DNA from: an uncultured archaeon
GTDB lineage: Archaea > Thermoplasmatota > Thermoplasmata > Thermoplasmatales > Thermoplasmataceae
Assembly: GCA_000965745.1 (NCBI GenBank)
Contig: CP009479.1
Span: forward strand, 1,994,457 to 2,058,456
DNA length: 64,000 nucleotides
Direction: 5' to 3'
Shown here: positions 24,244 through 33,957 of the stretch, piece by piece
How the letters are laid out: every line of letters starts with the position of its first letter
Position numbering within the stretch: position 1 is the first letter of the stretch
The notes under the pieces: generated by a model
Told to the model about the DNA's origin: nothing
Seen by the model: the letters and a program-made list of their open reading frames with translations, nothing else
The model's database searches: none
Program-made: the position numbers and the translations under genes

Positions 24244-26211
24244 ATGGCTGAGAAGGTTGGAATTGTTGGCGCGGGGACCATGGGTCACGGGATCGCGGAA
24301 TTATGCGCTATCTCAGGATACGATGTTGTATTGGCAGATGTTGGCCATGAAATTCTCGAGAAGGCAATGGAGAAAATTCGCTGGAGCATCGGGAAACTGG
24401 AGTCGTCACGAGCCCTGGTTGAAAACCCCGGCATCATTCTTTCAAGGATAAGAACAACAACAGAACTGCGGGAACTGGCTGGCTCGAAGTACATAATAGA
24501 AGCTGTCAAGGAAAAGATAGAGGTCAAACGGCAGGTATTGCGCAAACTCGATTCCCTGATGGGGCCCGAATGCATTTTCTTCTCCAACACTTCAACGATC
24601 CCGATCACCGAACTGGCATCAATGACTGGCAGAGAGGAAATTTTCGCAGGCCTTCATTTCTCAAATCCGCCAGTTAAGAACCCTCTTGTTGAGGTAATCA
24701 GGGGAAAGAAGACATCGGCCCGGACGGTGGGTGAAGCCAGGTCCTTTGCCATCTCCCTCGGAAAGGAAGTCATAGTGGTGGATAAGGATCTGCCAGGCTT
24801 CCTGGTGAACAGGCTTAACGACAGGCTTTTCACGGAAGCGTTGCTGATGCTGGGCGAAGGCGTCACATTCCGGGAAATTGACGCGCTCCTTAGGTTCCGC
24901 ATGAATTTTTCAATGGGAGTATTTGAGCTGATGGACTTCGTTGGAATAGACACAGTCCTTAACGCAAAGACTGAAATGATCGGCCATGGGTTTAACACAT
25001 CGCCCTCTGAAAAACTATCCGGACTGGTGGAAAAAGGTATGCTTGGAATGAAGACCGGGAAGGGGTTTTACAAGTACCAGAAACCGAGCGTGTATTCCAG
25101 GCCACTAATCCAGCCGTCTGGCAGGATGTTCAGGGTCAACCCGGTAAGGCTGTTCGCAACGGTCATCAATGAAACAGCATGGATGATCAGGAACAAAGCC
25201 GCTTCTCCGGATGATATTGAGAAGGCAATGCTTCTTGCCATGAACTGGCCGGAAGGCCCGCTTTCCATTGCAGATCGGCTTGGCATCGATAACATTGTGG
25301 GGGAACTTAACAGTCTTCACTCATCGACAGGCGAGTCACGGTACATTCCGGACTCACTGCTGCTTGAAAAACAGCGGCATGGCGATAACGGACTGCTTTC
25401 AGGAAAAGGTTTCAGGGAATGGCCCTTTGCAAGCGAAGACATCGGGCCGGTGAAATTCCAGAGGATCGACAGTTTCGCCCTTATAACTTTGAACAGGCCT
25501 GAAAAGCTAAACTCACTTTCAGAGGAGTTGTGGTCTGGGATTAGAATTGCTCTGGAGAAAGCATTGCAGGATCCAGACATCAGATCCGCCATAATAACGG
25601 GAGCAGGCAGGGCATTTTCCGCAGGGGACGATATTCAGATGATGAGGTCCTGGAAAGGGTCTGCCGATGCGAAAAGATGGTTGGACAAATATGCATCACC
25701 GCTCATCGATCTTCTTGCCTCATTTCCCAAGCCTCTGATATCAGCAGTAAACGGGGTGGCTTTCGGAGGTGGAGCTGAAATTAATCTCCTCTTTGATGTC
25801 GTAGTGGCAGCAGACAGTGCAGTATTCTCATTTTCAGAAAGCCTCATAGGCGCAATGCCGCCGATAGCATCTTCATTCGGGATCGCAGTCACTGGCAGAA
25901 GGCTCCTTCCGTATCTTCTCACAGGCGACTGGATGGCGCCGGAGAAGGCAAAGGAGCTTGGTCTGGTTGATGTTGTGACAGATGACGAAATGACATTAAT
26001 GGTGGCAATGGAATATGCAAACAGGCTGTCCAGGGCGGCCCCGCTTTCCATTCAATCAATAAAATCTGTGGCAAACCTCCACAGAACAGGCGTCCAGCCG
26101 GAAGCAAGATTTTCCCAGAACGAACTGATAATTCTTTCTTCATCTGAAGACTTTGCTGAGGGGCAGGAGGCATTCCTTTCAAAAAGGAAGCCGGTGTGGG
26201 CCGGGCGGTAA
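24244..26211 (+). CDS. Fused 3-hydroxyacyl-CoA dehydrogenase/enoyl-CoA hydratase
   Basis: This 655-residue bifunctional enzyme handles two consecutive steps of acyl-CoA beta-oxidation. Residues 1-300 form the NAD-binding and dimer domains of the dehydrogenase (GIVGAGTMGHGIAEL, residues 6-20; FSNPPVKNPLVEV; GFLVNRL), followed by a second half-domain (MNWPEGPLSIADRLG). From about residue 405 a crotonase domain follows (LNRPEKLNSLSEELW, GAGRAFSAGDDI, GVAFGGGAEI). The order, dehydrogenase first, is reversed from bacterial FadB and is typical of archaea. The GAGRAFSAGDDIQ and GGGAEINL oxyanion motifs look intact. It stands alone. Confidence 0.92.
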   Translation: MAEKVGIVGAGTMGHGIAELCAISGYDVVLADVGHEILEKAMEKIRWSIGKLESSRALVENPGIILSRIRTTTELRELAGSKYIIEAVKEKIEVKRQVLRKLDSLMGPECIFFSNTSTIPITELASMTGREEIFAGLHFSNPPVKNPLVEVIRGKKTSARTVGEARSFAISLGKEVIVVDKDLPGFLVNRLNDRLFTEALLMLGEGVTFREIDALLRFRMNFSMGVFELMDFVGIDTVLNAKTEMIGHGFNTSPSEKLSGLVEKGMLGMKTGKGFYKYQKPSVYSRPLIQPSGRMFRVNPVRLFATVINETAWMIRNKAASPDDIEKAMLLAMNWPEGPLSIADRLGIDNIVGELNSLHSSTGESRYIPDSLLLEKQRHGDNGLLSGKGFREWPFASEDIGPVKFQRIDSFALITLNRPEKLNSLSEELWSGIRIALEKALQDPDIRSAIITGAGRAFSAGDDIQMMRSWKGSADAKRWLDKYASPLIDLLASFPKPLISAVNGVAFGGGAEINLLFDVVVAADSAVFSFSESLIGAMPPIASSFGIAVTGRRLLPYLLTGDWMAPEKAKELGLVDVVTDDEMTLMVAMEYANRLSRAAPLSIQSIKSVANLHRTGVQPEARFSQNELIILSSSEDFAEGQEAFLSKRKPVWAGR

Positions 26212-26222
26212 AACTCTCTGGG

Positions 26223-26540
26223 CTACTCGGGCTCCTTTTCAGTTCCCTCTTTTTCTTCAGCTTTTTCGTGTTCCTTTTCTATCTCTTCTTCATTTATGAT
26301 GTAGTAGAAATCTGATTGCTTGCCGTCAAAAATAAGCCTTTCTATTATCTTCGCATCTTTCTTAAGGTCTCCAAGTACCCTGATAACAAGGTCCTTGTCA
26401 GGAATGTCTGTTTCATATGCGATCTCTGATGAGGTGAATGCCCTGTCTTTGTTTGTGTAGAGGAAGAACACTATCGATTCCATGGACTCCATGTACTTGT
26501 CGGTCCTCTGCTTGAAGAAACTGTCCTTTTTAATGGGCAT
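26223..26540 (-). CDS. Winged-helix-like small protein
   Basis: This 105-residue protein reads as a winged helix: MESIVFFLYTNKDRAFTSSEIAYET, then IPDKDLVIRVLGDLKKDAKI as recognition region, then SDFYYIINEEE as the wing, followed by a Glu/Lys-rich tail. It could be a transcription regulator or a general transcription-associated protein. It is convergent with the acyl-CoA enzyme gene, with a gap of 11 bases. No specific family name can be given. Confidence 0.68.
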   Translation of the reverse strand: MPIKKDSFFKQRTDKYMESMESIVFFLYTNKDRAFTSSEIAYETDIPDKDLVIRVLGDLKKDAKIIERLIFDGKQSDFYYIINEEEIEKEHEKAEEKEGTEKEPE

Positions 26541-26592
26541 CCGACATCAATTATTCTGAGCCTTAATAATTATTTCTCGGTATGGCACGGAA

Positions 26593-27120
26593 TCAGGCGA
26601 TTAAGTTAACTGAACCCATAGAGGAATCCGTCGAAACATCAATAAGTGAAATTCTGGAGATATAGGATTGACCGTTTGATTCTGTGAATATTATGGAGCT
26701 TGAAGAGGTCAGGAAACCACTGGCCCCGGAATACTGGACAGTGAGGTTCCCTGCAGTTCCATTGAATACTGTCATTGCACCACCTGGGGCCTGTTCGACC
26801 GAAAGCAGTGAGAATGAATAAACACCGGTGTTGCCCATCGTGACCTGCACCTTGACATCATCTATCGAAACATTGTTGCTGACATAAGTCACAGATAAGG
26901 TATAAGACCCATTGATAAGGGAATTCTTCTGGGATGAATTGTTCACCACCTTGATAGAAGCCGTGGGAGAAGGGTGAGGCAATCCGCCAAAATAGCTTCC
27001 CAGAACAGTATAAACTGACGCGGCAAGGGTAACAGTGATGGCTATAAGCAGCACAGTCCCGATAATGGGGCTCACCGCTTTATCATTCTTGTACACTGTT
27101 TCCTTCATCCGGATAACCAT
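26593..27120 (-). CDS. Archaeal type IV pilin-like protein
   Basis: This 175-residue protein starts with a short basic leader and the archaeal pilin signature KAVSPIIGTVLLIAITVTLAA, split here, which is the class III signal and filament helix. The rest is Ser/Gly/Val-rich beta sequence with N-glycosylation sequons. It would form adhesion pili after cleavage by prepilin peptidase. Assembly genes are absent from the window. The ATG at 27108 (MKETVYKND) is an alternative start. It is divergent from an MFS transporter gene. Confidence 0.85.
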   Translation of the reverse strand: MVIRMKETVYKNDKAVSPIIGTVLLIAITVTLAASVYTVLGSYFGGLPHPSPTASIKVVNNSSQKNSLINGSYTLSVTYVSNNVSIDDVKVQVTMGNTGVYSFSLLSVEQAPGGAMTVFNGTAGNLTVQYSGASGFLTSSSSIIFTESNGQSYISRISLIDVSTDSSMGSVNLIA

Positions 27121-27261
27121 ACAACAACCGTTGTATTATTATTTTTTCGCATGGACAGGAGTGAATGCGAAAAGGGAAATCCCACAGTGTGCCCCCATGA
27201 ATATGGTTGCAAATCAAGCGTTATATATTTCGTGGCAATTCAGAAAAATCGGTTTTCGTAT

Positions 27262-28497
27262 ATGCCATATGAATATGCAGTAAGAAATCTGGACAGGAGG
27301 GTGTGGTATCTCAGTCTCGCCAGATTCATAAGGGCAATGGGCAGGGTTTCGTCATTCATTTTCCTGCCTCTGATCTTTGTGGCTGTGTACAACGTATCGT
27401 TCCTGGTTACAGGGCTTATACTCGGTGTGGCAACTCTTATACAGGCTGTCTTCCAGTATTTTTCCGGGATGTGGACCGACAGGGTAGGGCGAAGGATATT
27501 TCTGATAGTCATGCCGGTTCCGGTCATAGCTCTCTATTTTCTGATGTACTTCATCGTATCAGATCATCTGCCATTCTACTATCTTGCGGCAGCATGGTAC
27601 GGAACAATGATGGCAAACGCAATTCAGTTCCCGGCAATACAGGCTGCAGTTGCCGACCTTACTTCGGTGAGCTACAGGCTCTCCGGCTTTACTGTCTTGA
27701 GGGTTATGGCAAATCTTGGAGCAGCGGTTGGGCCTATTCTCGGCGGATTTCTTTCCATATACGGATTCCAGCTAATATTCCTCCTGGCAGGGATATCCAC
27801 TGTTGCTGAAGTGTCCATACTGTACCTGTATGTCAGCGAAACCTATTTCCCCCTTGATCCTTCGCCGGGACCGCATATAAAAGAGACCAAATTCGCGTAC
27901 AGGGACCATTTTTTCCTTATTTTCACGATTGCAGGGATATTCTGGGGTTTCTTTTTGAGGCAGAATGGCCCCGCACTTACTCTTTATGTGTTCGACCTTC
28001 AGAACCTGCCTGTTCTGGATCTGGGGTTCATTTACGCCCTGAACGGCACTCTGGTTGTTGCCCTCCAATTTCCGATACTGAGGCTGATCTCAAGGATCAG
28101 CACTCCTGTAATGTGGAGATCCGCAGGCGTGATTTTCTATGCTGCCGCATTCATCCTGCTGGCAGTTTCGAACCAGTTTCTCCTGTTCCTGCTGGTGATG
28201 GCAATAATGACCATAGGTGAGGATTTTGTTGCACCTACTACACAAACCATAATCACAACACTAGCTGCAGTTAACCTGAGGGGGACCTACATTGGCGTTT
28301 ATAATCTCTATTCAAGCATAGGCAGGTTCTTCGGGGCTTTCATCGGCCTGGCCATGCTCTACTTCTTCAGAAACATAACCTCGAGCTTCTGGGTCTACGT
28401 CGCAATAGGGACGCTCGCCGTATCACTCTGGTATTTCTTGCTTAACAGGCCTTTTATCAAGAGAATGGACGGCTCAGAGGAGACGACTGCAACTTAG
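27262..28497 (+). CDS. MFS transporter
   Basis: This is a 12-helix major facilitator with an N-terminal start MPYEYAVRNLDRRVWYLSL. The loop-2/3 motif is MWTDRVGRRIFL (GxxxDRxGRR type). The second half repeats it weakly. The substrate is unknown; relatives are drug or sugar exporters. The frame is open to 27151, but a TATA box TTATATATTT at 27221-27230 puts the transcript start near 27250, so the ATG at 27262 with a leader of about ten bases is used. Confidence 0.85.
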   Translation: MPYEYAVRNLDRRVWYLSLARFIRAMGRVSSFIFLPLIFVAVYNVSFLVTGLILGVATLIQAVFQYFSGMWTDRVGRRIFLIVMPVPVIALYFLMYFIVSDHLPFYYLAAAWYGTMMANAIQFPAIQAAVADLTSVSYRLSGFTVLRVMANLGAAVGPILGGFLSIYGFQLIFLLAGISTVAEVSILYLYVSETYFPLDPSPGPHIKETKFAYRDHFFLIFTIAGIFWGFFLRQNGPALTLYVFDLQNLPVLDLGFIYALNGTLVVALQFPILRLISRISTPVMWRSAGVIFYAAAFILLAVSNQFLLFLLVMAIMTIGEDFVAPTTQTIITTLAAVNLRGTYIGVYNLYSSIGRFFGAFIGLAMLYFFRNITSSFWVYVAIGTLAVSLWYFLLNRPFIKRMDGSEETTAT

Positions 28498-28513
28498 CCA
28501 AGCAAAATTTTAA

Positions 28514-28567
28514 TATGTGTATTATCACATACAATCTCAAAACATAAGTGCATAATATGTACTTATG
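28514..28567. promoter_or_regulatory. Two inverted repeats upstream of MFS gene
   Basis: TATGTG-tattat-CACATA (28514-28531) and CATAAGT-11 bases-ACTTATG (28543-28549 with 28561-28567) are both perfect inverted repeats lying 60-115 bases before the transporter gene. They fit binding sites for dimeric repressors. The binding protein is unknown. Confidence 0.45.
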
Positions 28568-28629
28568 ATCATCAGCCCCAATTCCTGCTTGTTAAGGAAT
28601 ATCTGGCAAAATTTTATATATTTTAGAGC

Positions 28630-29913
28630 ATGGTATGGATATTGACGGATCTCGAAGGTAATGGTTCGAACAGAGTCGACAGCTTTATTACTGGCTTGTC
28701 TTCAGTTAACTTTGTCTTTGCATTCGCAATGAACCTTTTCAATTTCACCATACTTTACCTTCTGAGTGAATCGGGCATACCGGTGATATACGGTGGCCTG
28801 GGTATATCGGCCGGGCAGGCAATCCTGCTGTTTGCCGTTTTGCCCATGGGAAGGCTCATTGACAGAGGGAGGTCCTACATTCTCATGGCAACCGGGGCTG
28901 TTCTTTACGCAACTGTTCTTATACTCATATTCTTCACGTCATATGCAGGGATTGCAGTCCTGGGGGCGGTACTTGCAGCTCTGGTGGCCGCTGTTCTGGT
29001 GTTCCAGAACATGTTCAAGTCCTCGCTTTCATCCTTCGTTGCCAAGGCGGTCAAGGCAAACATAATGGGCCGGAGCTATTCCAGGATAATATGGATGGAG
29101 ACTGCCGGAGGCACGCTTTCCTTCTTCCTTGTTTACTTCGCTAGCAGCTACGTATCTATCCGACTGGTGTATCTGTTGATTGGTGTGATACTTCTTGCAG
29201 TTTCTGTATCGTCATTCACTTTCCTGACAAGGGAGAACAGAAAGGCCCTTAAACTGGATGAGAGCAGGGTCGTCAGGCCATCTTTCGCCGAAAGCATCAG
29301 GGCACTGATGAAAAGGGGGAGGTTCACCACTTCTCTCCTTTCTGTTAAGGTCCTGATGTCCGTAGGAGTGCTCGGTTTTTCTTACTTCTATCTCATAATA
29401 GGGAAGGGCCTTGGCGTCAGCGCTTACCTGTCTCTACTGATCCTCGGGGCAGCGAATGCCATAGGAATCGCATGGGGGGTTATTTCGGAAAGATTTGTGT
29501 CGAATCACCCGAACTGGGGGAAGTCGTATATTATCATAATGGCACTTCTCGATGTTGTCTCGTACATCCTTATTCTCGCGTCCCTCCACAATGGAAACGT
29601 GTACCTGTTTCTTGCAGCACCGATTATAGGGAGTCCTGGCCCATTCCTGATTCCAGGTGCACTCGCGTACGAGGTGAAGGTTGTGGGAAAAGAGAACAGG
29701 GGACTGTTCTCAGGGATACAGAGAACACTGACAGGCATTCCAGCTATCGCTCTTGGAGCCCCCCTGACCTATCTATTCACAGTAAACCCGTTTTATATGT
29801 GGAGCATCATAGTTGCCTCATCTCTCGCTACACTCGCATTCAGCCTGGCCATCCCCTCGAGGAAGTATCTTGAGGAGGAGTATGGGGTCCCGGAATCATC
29901 GGCTTCACAATGA
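28630..29913 (+). CDS. MFS transporter
   Basis: This 427-residue, roughly 12-helix major facilitator has the GRLIDRGRSYILM loop (PMGRLIDRGR), a shortened form of the family motif. It is only distantly related to the transporter just upstream, so the pair does not look like a recent duplication. The TATA box TTTTATATAT at 28612-28621 is close to the ATG at 28630, so the TTG at 28642 may be the true start. Substrate unknown. Two palindromes upstream suggest controlled expression. Confidence 0.83.
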   Translation: MVWILTDLEGNGSNRVDSFITGLSSVNFVFAFAMNLFNFTILYLLSESGIPVIYGGLGISAGQAILLFAVLPMGRLIDRGRSYILMATGAVLYATVLILIFFTSYAGIAVLGAVLAALVAAVLVFQNMFKSSLSSFVAKAVKANIMGRSYSRIIWMETAGGTLSFFLVYFASSYVSIRLVYLLIGVILLAVSVSSFTFLTRENRKALKLDESRVVRPSFAESIRALMKRGRFTTSLLSVKVLMSVGVLGFSYFYLIIGKGLGVSAYLSLLILGAANAIGIAWGVISERFVSNHPNWGKSYIIIMALLDVVSYILILASLHNGNVYLFLAAPIIGSPGPFLIPGALAYEVKVVGKENRGLFSGIQRTLTGIPAIALGAPLTYLFTVNPFYMWSIIVASSLATLAFSLAIPSRKYLEEEYGVPESSASQ

Positions 29914-29929
29914 CGTCTTGAACCTGCTG

Positions 29930-31282
29930 TCACTTGAAGAACCTTATCCTGACAACAGGCTCGTCCCTATCTTCCCTGAGTGCGTAGTAAACTACAATGC
30001 TGACAAGTATAAGTCCTACCCCCAGGCTCAGCGCAATTCTCGGGAACCCGAAAAAGAAAACCACTATAATGCCGATTCCAGCTACCGCCAGGTAAGGAAA
30101 AAGAGGCATTTCAAACACGTTTTTTATCTGTATCCCGGATTCTTTCAGAAATGCCCCATATTTCTCGGGATTGCGCCTGTGCCTTCTTATCTTCATCAAA
30201 GAGAAGCCCGTGAGAAGGTAGCTGAAGAGTATGCCGAAGTTGCTTATCGCCGCAATTATGTATATGTTTCCGGAGAATATGATGACGCTTCCAAGGAGTG
30301 CAGTAAGCAGAACTGCTGTAACAGGGGCCTTCCTTGTTTCCGTCCTTCTCCTGAAGAGTGCCGGGAGCAGGCCATCCTCAGAAAGCTGGTACACCAGCTG
30401 CGAGCCGGCTATGATCATTGCGAGTGTGGCTGAAACGGTTGCAGCCAGTGCTGCAAGATCCACAAGATAAAAGAGCCACAGTGGGCCATGGGAAGCAGTA
30501 AGGGCATAGCTAAGAGGATCTGCAACATATCCGAATACTCCAGAGGGGACCATTGAGAGAAGTGCCAGGGTCACCATGATGTATAGGACAAGGCTGATCA
30601 CTACTGCCGCAATAATGGCCTTCGCAGCTGTTCTCCCGCCTCCCTTTATATTGGGGGTCATTGTAGCAATAGACTGGAAACCGGCATAAGCAAACATCGC
30701 AATTACACTTGCTGAGAATATGCCCGGTACGCCTCCCGTTACGGGGGTCGAAATGTTTGCTGCAAGTTCCTTTCCAAAAAGCAGAGCGAATATGATGAAT
30801 ATCACAAGCACGCCAACCTTGAAGGCTACAATGAAGAGGTCCGCCCTGGCAGCTTCTGATATTCCTTCGAGATTCACACCTATGAGGGCAGCGATAAGCA
30901 TTATGGCGAATATATAGTGGTACATTGCGCCGGACAGGTTCAGCATGGATGCCAGGTAGGAACCGAACCCGAGGGATATTGCAGAAACGGAAGCGACGAA
31001 GCTAAGGTAGAGGGATATGCCGGTAATGAAGCCAAGCTCACTCCCAAAGGCGGTGTATACATATGAGTATGAAGCACCTGAAGCATTGGGAAGGGAACTG
31101 GAAAGCTCCCCCATCTCAAAAGCAAGTACTATGGCAACGAATCCTGTCAGCATGAAAGCAAAGAGAGCCCCTGTCCCTGCCAGGTTGATCATGGTTCCGC
31201 TCAATACGAATATTCCCGCACCTATAATGCCGCCAAGCCCAACAGCGAGTGCTCCCGCAAAACCCACCTGCTTCAAAGCCAA
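29930..31282 (-). CDS. APC-family amino-acid permease
   Basis: This 450-residue, 12-helix transporter imports amino acids with protons. The signature GLGGIIGAGIFVLSG (residues 16-30) is the substrate-binding first helix; EMGELSSSLPNASGASYSYVY, split here, is the third. Start is a TTG at 31282 (MALKQVGFAG), as in relatives that begin MALKR; no ATG is in frame nearby. It is convergent with the second MFS gene. The amino acid carried cannot be told. Confidence 0.9.
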   Translation of the reverse strand: MALKQVGFAGALAVGLGGIIGAGIFVLSGTMINLAGTGALFAFMLTGFVAIVLAFEMGELSSSLPNASGASYSYVYTAFGSELGFITGISLYLSFVASVSAISLGFGSYLASMLNLSGAMYHYIFAIMLIAALIGVNLEGISEAARADLFIVAFKVGVLVIFIIFALLFGKELAANISTPVTGGVPGIFSASVIAMFAYAGFQSIATMTPNIKGGGRTAAKAIIAAVVISLVLYIMVTLALLSMVPSGVFGYVADPLSYALTASHGPLWLFYLVDLAALAATVSATLAMIIAGSQLVYQLSEDGLLPALFRRRTETRKAPVTAVLLTALLGSVIIFSGNIYIIAAISNFGILFSYLLTGFSLMKIRRHRRNPEKYGAFLKESGIQIKNVFEMPLFPYLAVAGIGIIVVFFFGFPRIALSLGVGLILVSIVVYYALREDRDEPVVRIRFFK

Positions 31283-31434
31283 ACCCCGGAATATATCTGC
31301 TGTTGACTGATAAACGTATGCAGGAGTCTTCAGGGAGGGGCATTGATAGCTTTATCAACAATTATTCACGGCAACAGGCTATTGATTTCATGAAAATTGA
31401 TAATGTATTTTAACTGGTTTGCCGTATTTTTAAT

Positions 31435-31725
31435 ATGGGGCTTTATGTTCTATTAGTTAGAATGACGGAACAGGGAAAACGTCACATACAAGAGGCGTTG
31501 GAGAAGAGGGAGAAGGTCATGGAATTTATCAAGAAAGAGGGTGGAAACCCGCAAACGGTTCTAATGACATTCGGAAGGTATGATGTTATAGAAATACTGG
31601 AATTGCCCAGTGATGAAGTGGCAATGAAACTTTCCATAAAAGGTGCGGAAACCGGCGATGTCAGCATTGAGACCCTGAGGGCATTCACTGTCGATGAGAT
31701 GCAGTCACTGGTTTCATCACTCTGA
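31435..31725 (+). CDS. GYD-domain protein
   Basis: This 96-residue protein belongs to the GYD family of small ferredoxin-like-fold proteins named for a Gly-Tyr-Asp motif; here it is GRYDVIEILE. The segments LVRMTEQGKRHIQE and FTVDEMQSLVSSL match the ends of the family. Family function is unknown; members often lie near stress genes, and the Dps gene follows here. A TATA-like GTATTTTAACTGG at 31402-31413 fits the ATG at 31435. Confidence 0.82.
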   Translation: MGLYVLLVRMTEQGKRHIQEALEKREKVMEFIKKEGGNPQTVLMTFGRYDVIEILELPSDEVAMKLSIKGAETGDVSIETLRAFTVDEMQSLVSSL

Positions 31726-31837
31726 CCCATTTATCTAAAATACCCTATAATTACCCTTTTTTACTACTCTCCAGGCAAGGCTGGTCCGGCACTTCAATAG
31801 TTCGGTATAGTACTTATTAACGGGACTTTGTACAATC

Positions 31838-32377
31838 ATGAGATGTAATATGGCACAACGAGGGGAAACCAAGAATCCGGGATCAAAACAGGTCACGGTT
31901 ATGCAGATCGGCTTGGAAGAAGATATAAGAAGACATTCCACCGATTTGCTGAACAAGCTATTGAGTGATGAATTTACATTATATCTCAAGGCCAGAAAAT
32001 ACCACTGGAACGTGAGCGGTCCAATGTTCAATGATCTTCACAGTTTCTTTGAAATGCTCTATGAGGAACTTAACCTGATCGTTGACGAAGTTGCCGAGCG
32101 TGTGAAGCAACTTGGAGGCAACGCAGAGGGGACAATGAGCGAATACAAGGACAGAACAACCATAGAGGAGGATCCCGGAGTGTACAAATCTGACAGGGAC
32201 ATGATAGAAGGCATGCTCATCGGGTACGAGTCGATCATAAAAGGGATAAGGAACAACCTGGGCGAAACCGAGGAGCACAAGGACGAAGGAACTGCGCACT
32301 TCCTGGTGGATATAATGCTGAAGCACGAGAAAAAGGCATGGATGCTTCGGTCACTGCTTCAGGGCTGGAAACAGTAG
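31838..32377 (+). CDS. dps: Dps-like ferritin (DNA protection from starvation)
   Basis: This 179-residue ferritin-fold protein oxidises and stores iron with peroxide, protecting DNA. The ferroxidase segment ARKYHWNVSGPMFNDLHSFFE, split here, carries the typical His and Asp/Glu ligands, followed by DEVAERVKQLGG. The long, basic N-terminus (MAQRGETKNPGSKQ) could touch DNA. A TATA-like stretch at about 31808-31817 fits a leaderless start at 31838; the second ATG at 31850 is also possible. Confidence 0.9.
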   Translation: MRCNMAQRGETKNPGSKQVTVMQIGLEEDIRRHSTDLLNKLLSDEFTLYLKARKYHWNVSGPMFNDLHSFFEMLYEELNLIVDEVAERVKQLGGNAEGTMSEYKDRTTIEEDPGVYKSDRDMIEGMLIGYESIIKGIRNNLGETEEHKDEGTAHFLVDIMLKHEKKAWMLRSLLQGWKQ

Positions 32378-32409
32378 AAACCATGCTGTTGAAATATAAC
32401 TTCAACACC

Positions 32410-32416
32410 TTTTTTT
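32410..32416 (+). terminator. Poly-T terminator after dps
   Basis: A run of seven T residues lies 33 bases after the dps stop. Archaeal termination often needs only such T runs. No hairpin is seen. Confidence 0.4.
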
Positions 32417-32610
32417 AATTATGAAAGGGCTACAATCCATCTGAAGGGCCTTCTAGCCCTCCAGCAGAATACCAGAAAAAAGCTGAAAACTATCTGGGCC
32501 TGCAGACTAATGAAGTATACTGGGTTTATGTTCCCGGACGACAATGACTGATCGCAATTACATCTTCAGGGACAATAAAGAGAGAGCGCAGGAAGGTTAA
32601 GGCAAATCGC

Positions 32611-33957
32611 TCACGAATTCTCCTTTGCCATTTTCTTGACCAGCACATCGGCCGCCACGCCCAAGGGCTCCCATGCAGGGGCAAATGGCGGGGAGTACGA
32701 ATAGTCTATCCCGGTCATGTCCTCCACAGTAAGGCCTGCATAGAGCGCTGCTGCCGCTACATCGATCCTTTTTGCCACGCCCTCTTTCCCGAGCATGACA
32801 CAACCCAGCAGCCTGTGGGTCTTCCTGTCACCGACCAGCTTTATCCTCAGTTCCTCTGCACCGGGATAGTATGAAGCTCTGGAAGAGGCTGTTATTGTAG
32901 AGGAGACGGGATCAAAACCCGCCTCCATGGCTTCTTCCTCGTTGAGCCCGGTCCTGGCAACGTTAAGAGAAAAAACCTTGACAACTTCGGTCTTCGTTAT
33001 GCCCTTGTACTCAATGTTTCCACCCGCTGCATTGGTTCCAGCGATCCTGCCGCTCCTGTTAGACCCCGTTGCAAGTGGGAAATATATCTCCATGCCCCCG
33101 ACCCTCTCGTAAGTTGTGGCAACGTCGCCTGCCGCATATATGCCTTTGATGCTTGTCTGCATCGTTCTGTCCACCTTTATTGCTCCCCCTGAGTCCAGGG
33201 CAATTCCTGATCCAGAAGCAACCTCACTGTTCGGCACCACACCCACCGAGAGGAAAACCATATCTGCGCTGGCCCTGAAACTGCCGCTCTTGACGGAGAT
33301 ACCTTCTCCGGAAGATTCGTCAACAGCCTCAACTGGCGAATTCAGGTGAACCTCTACCCCTTTGGAGGTAAGCTCTTCTACGATCATCTCAGAGAAAGCA
33401 CCATCAAGTCCCCTAAGAACTTTCCCGGACCTCTGGAATATAGCAACATGAATGCCACGCGATGCAAAGGCTTCTGCCATTTCCAGGCCTACATAGCCTG
33501 CGCCCACGATGATAACCTCCTTCATTCCGTTGATATTGCCCATGAGCGTGTTCAGGTCGTCAAGGTTCCTCATGGTGTATACAAGCTTCTTTCCCTCAAA
33601 TATACCGGGGATTCTCGGCCTTGCCCCGGTAGCTATGACCAATCTGTCAAACTTGTCAGTACTCTCTTTTCCGTCCGACAGAACCACTATCTGCTTTCTT
33701 TCGGGCATGATCTTTGTTACCCGGCTTCTAACCCTCACATCTATCCTTCTTTCATCTCTGAATTTGGACATGGGGTAGTGGAGCAGCTCATCGAATTCCT
33801 CAACCTCGCCGCTAACGTAGAAGGGAATTCCACACGCAGAGTAAGATACAAAATTGCCCGCTTCATAAACTACAACCTCGCTGTCAGGCAATGCCTTCCT
33901 CGCCCTTGATGCAGCGCTCATGCCCGCGGCATCACCGCCAATAACCACAATACGCAT
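32611..33957 (-). CDS. CoA-disulfide reductase/NADH oxidase-like flavoprotein
   Basis: This 448-residue flavoenzyme reduces CoA disulfide or related polysulfide with NAD(P)H. The FAD motif is VVIGGDAAGMSAA (residues 4-16), with the single redox Cys42 in SYSACGIPFYVSGE. The NAD site is VGAGYVGLEMAEAF and the second FAD site is IYAAGDVATT. A C-terminal dimer domain with Tyr residues (YSYSPPFAPAWEPL) completes the family layout. Many archaea use it in place of glutathione reductase. It stands alone on the minus strand. Confidence 0.9.
   Translation of the reverse strand: MRIVVIGGDAAGMSAASRARKALPDSEVVVYEAGNFVSYSACGIPFYVSGEVEEFDELLHYPMSKFRDERRIDVRVRSRVTKIMPERKQIVVLSDGKESTDKFDRLVIATGARPRIPGIFEGKKLVYTMRNLDDLNTLMGNINGMKEVIIVGAGYVGLEMAEAFASRGIHVAIFQRSGKVLRGLDGAFSEMIVEELTSKGVEVHLNSPVEAVDESSGEGISVKSGSFRASADMVFLSVGVVPNSEVASGSGIALDSGGAIKVDRTMQTSIKGIYAAGDVATTYERVGGMEIYFPLATGSNRSGRIAGTNAAGGNIEYKGITKTEVVKVFSLNVARTGLNEEEAMEAGFDPVSSTITASSRASYYPGAEELRIKLVGDRKTHRLLGCVMLGKEGVAKRIDVAAAALYAGLTVEDMTGIDYSYSPPFAPAWEPLGVAADVLVKKMAKENS

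Noticed and set aside
32378-32610. Short frame PPAEYQKKAENYLGLQ after dps
   Set aside because: Only about 30 codons with no start, no promoter and no family match that I can support.
33346-33909. 187-codon plus-strand ORF within the CoADR-like gene
   Set aside because: Antisense shadow of a clearly identified flavoprotein.
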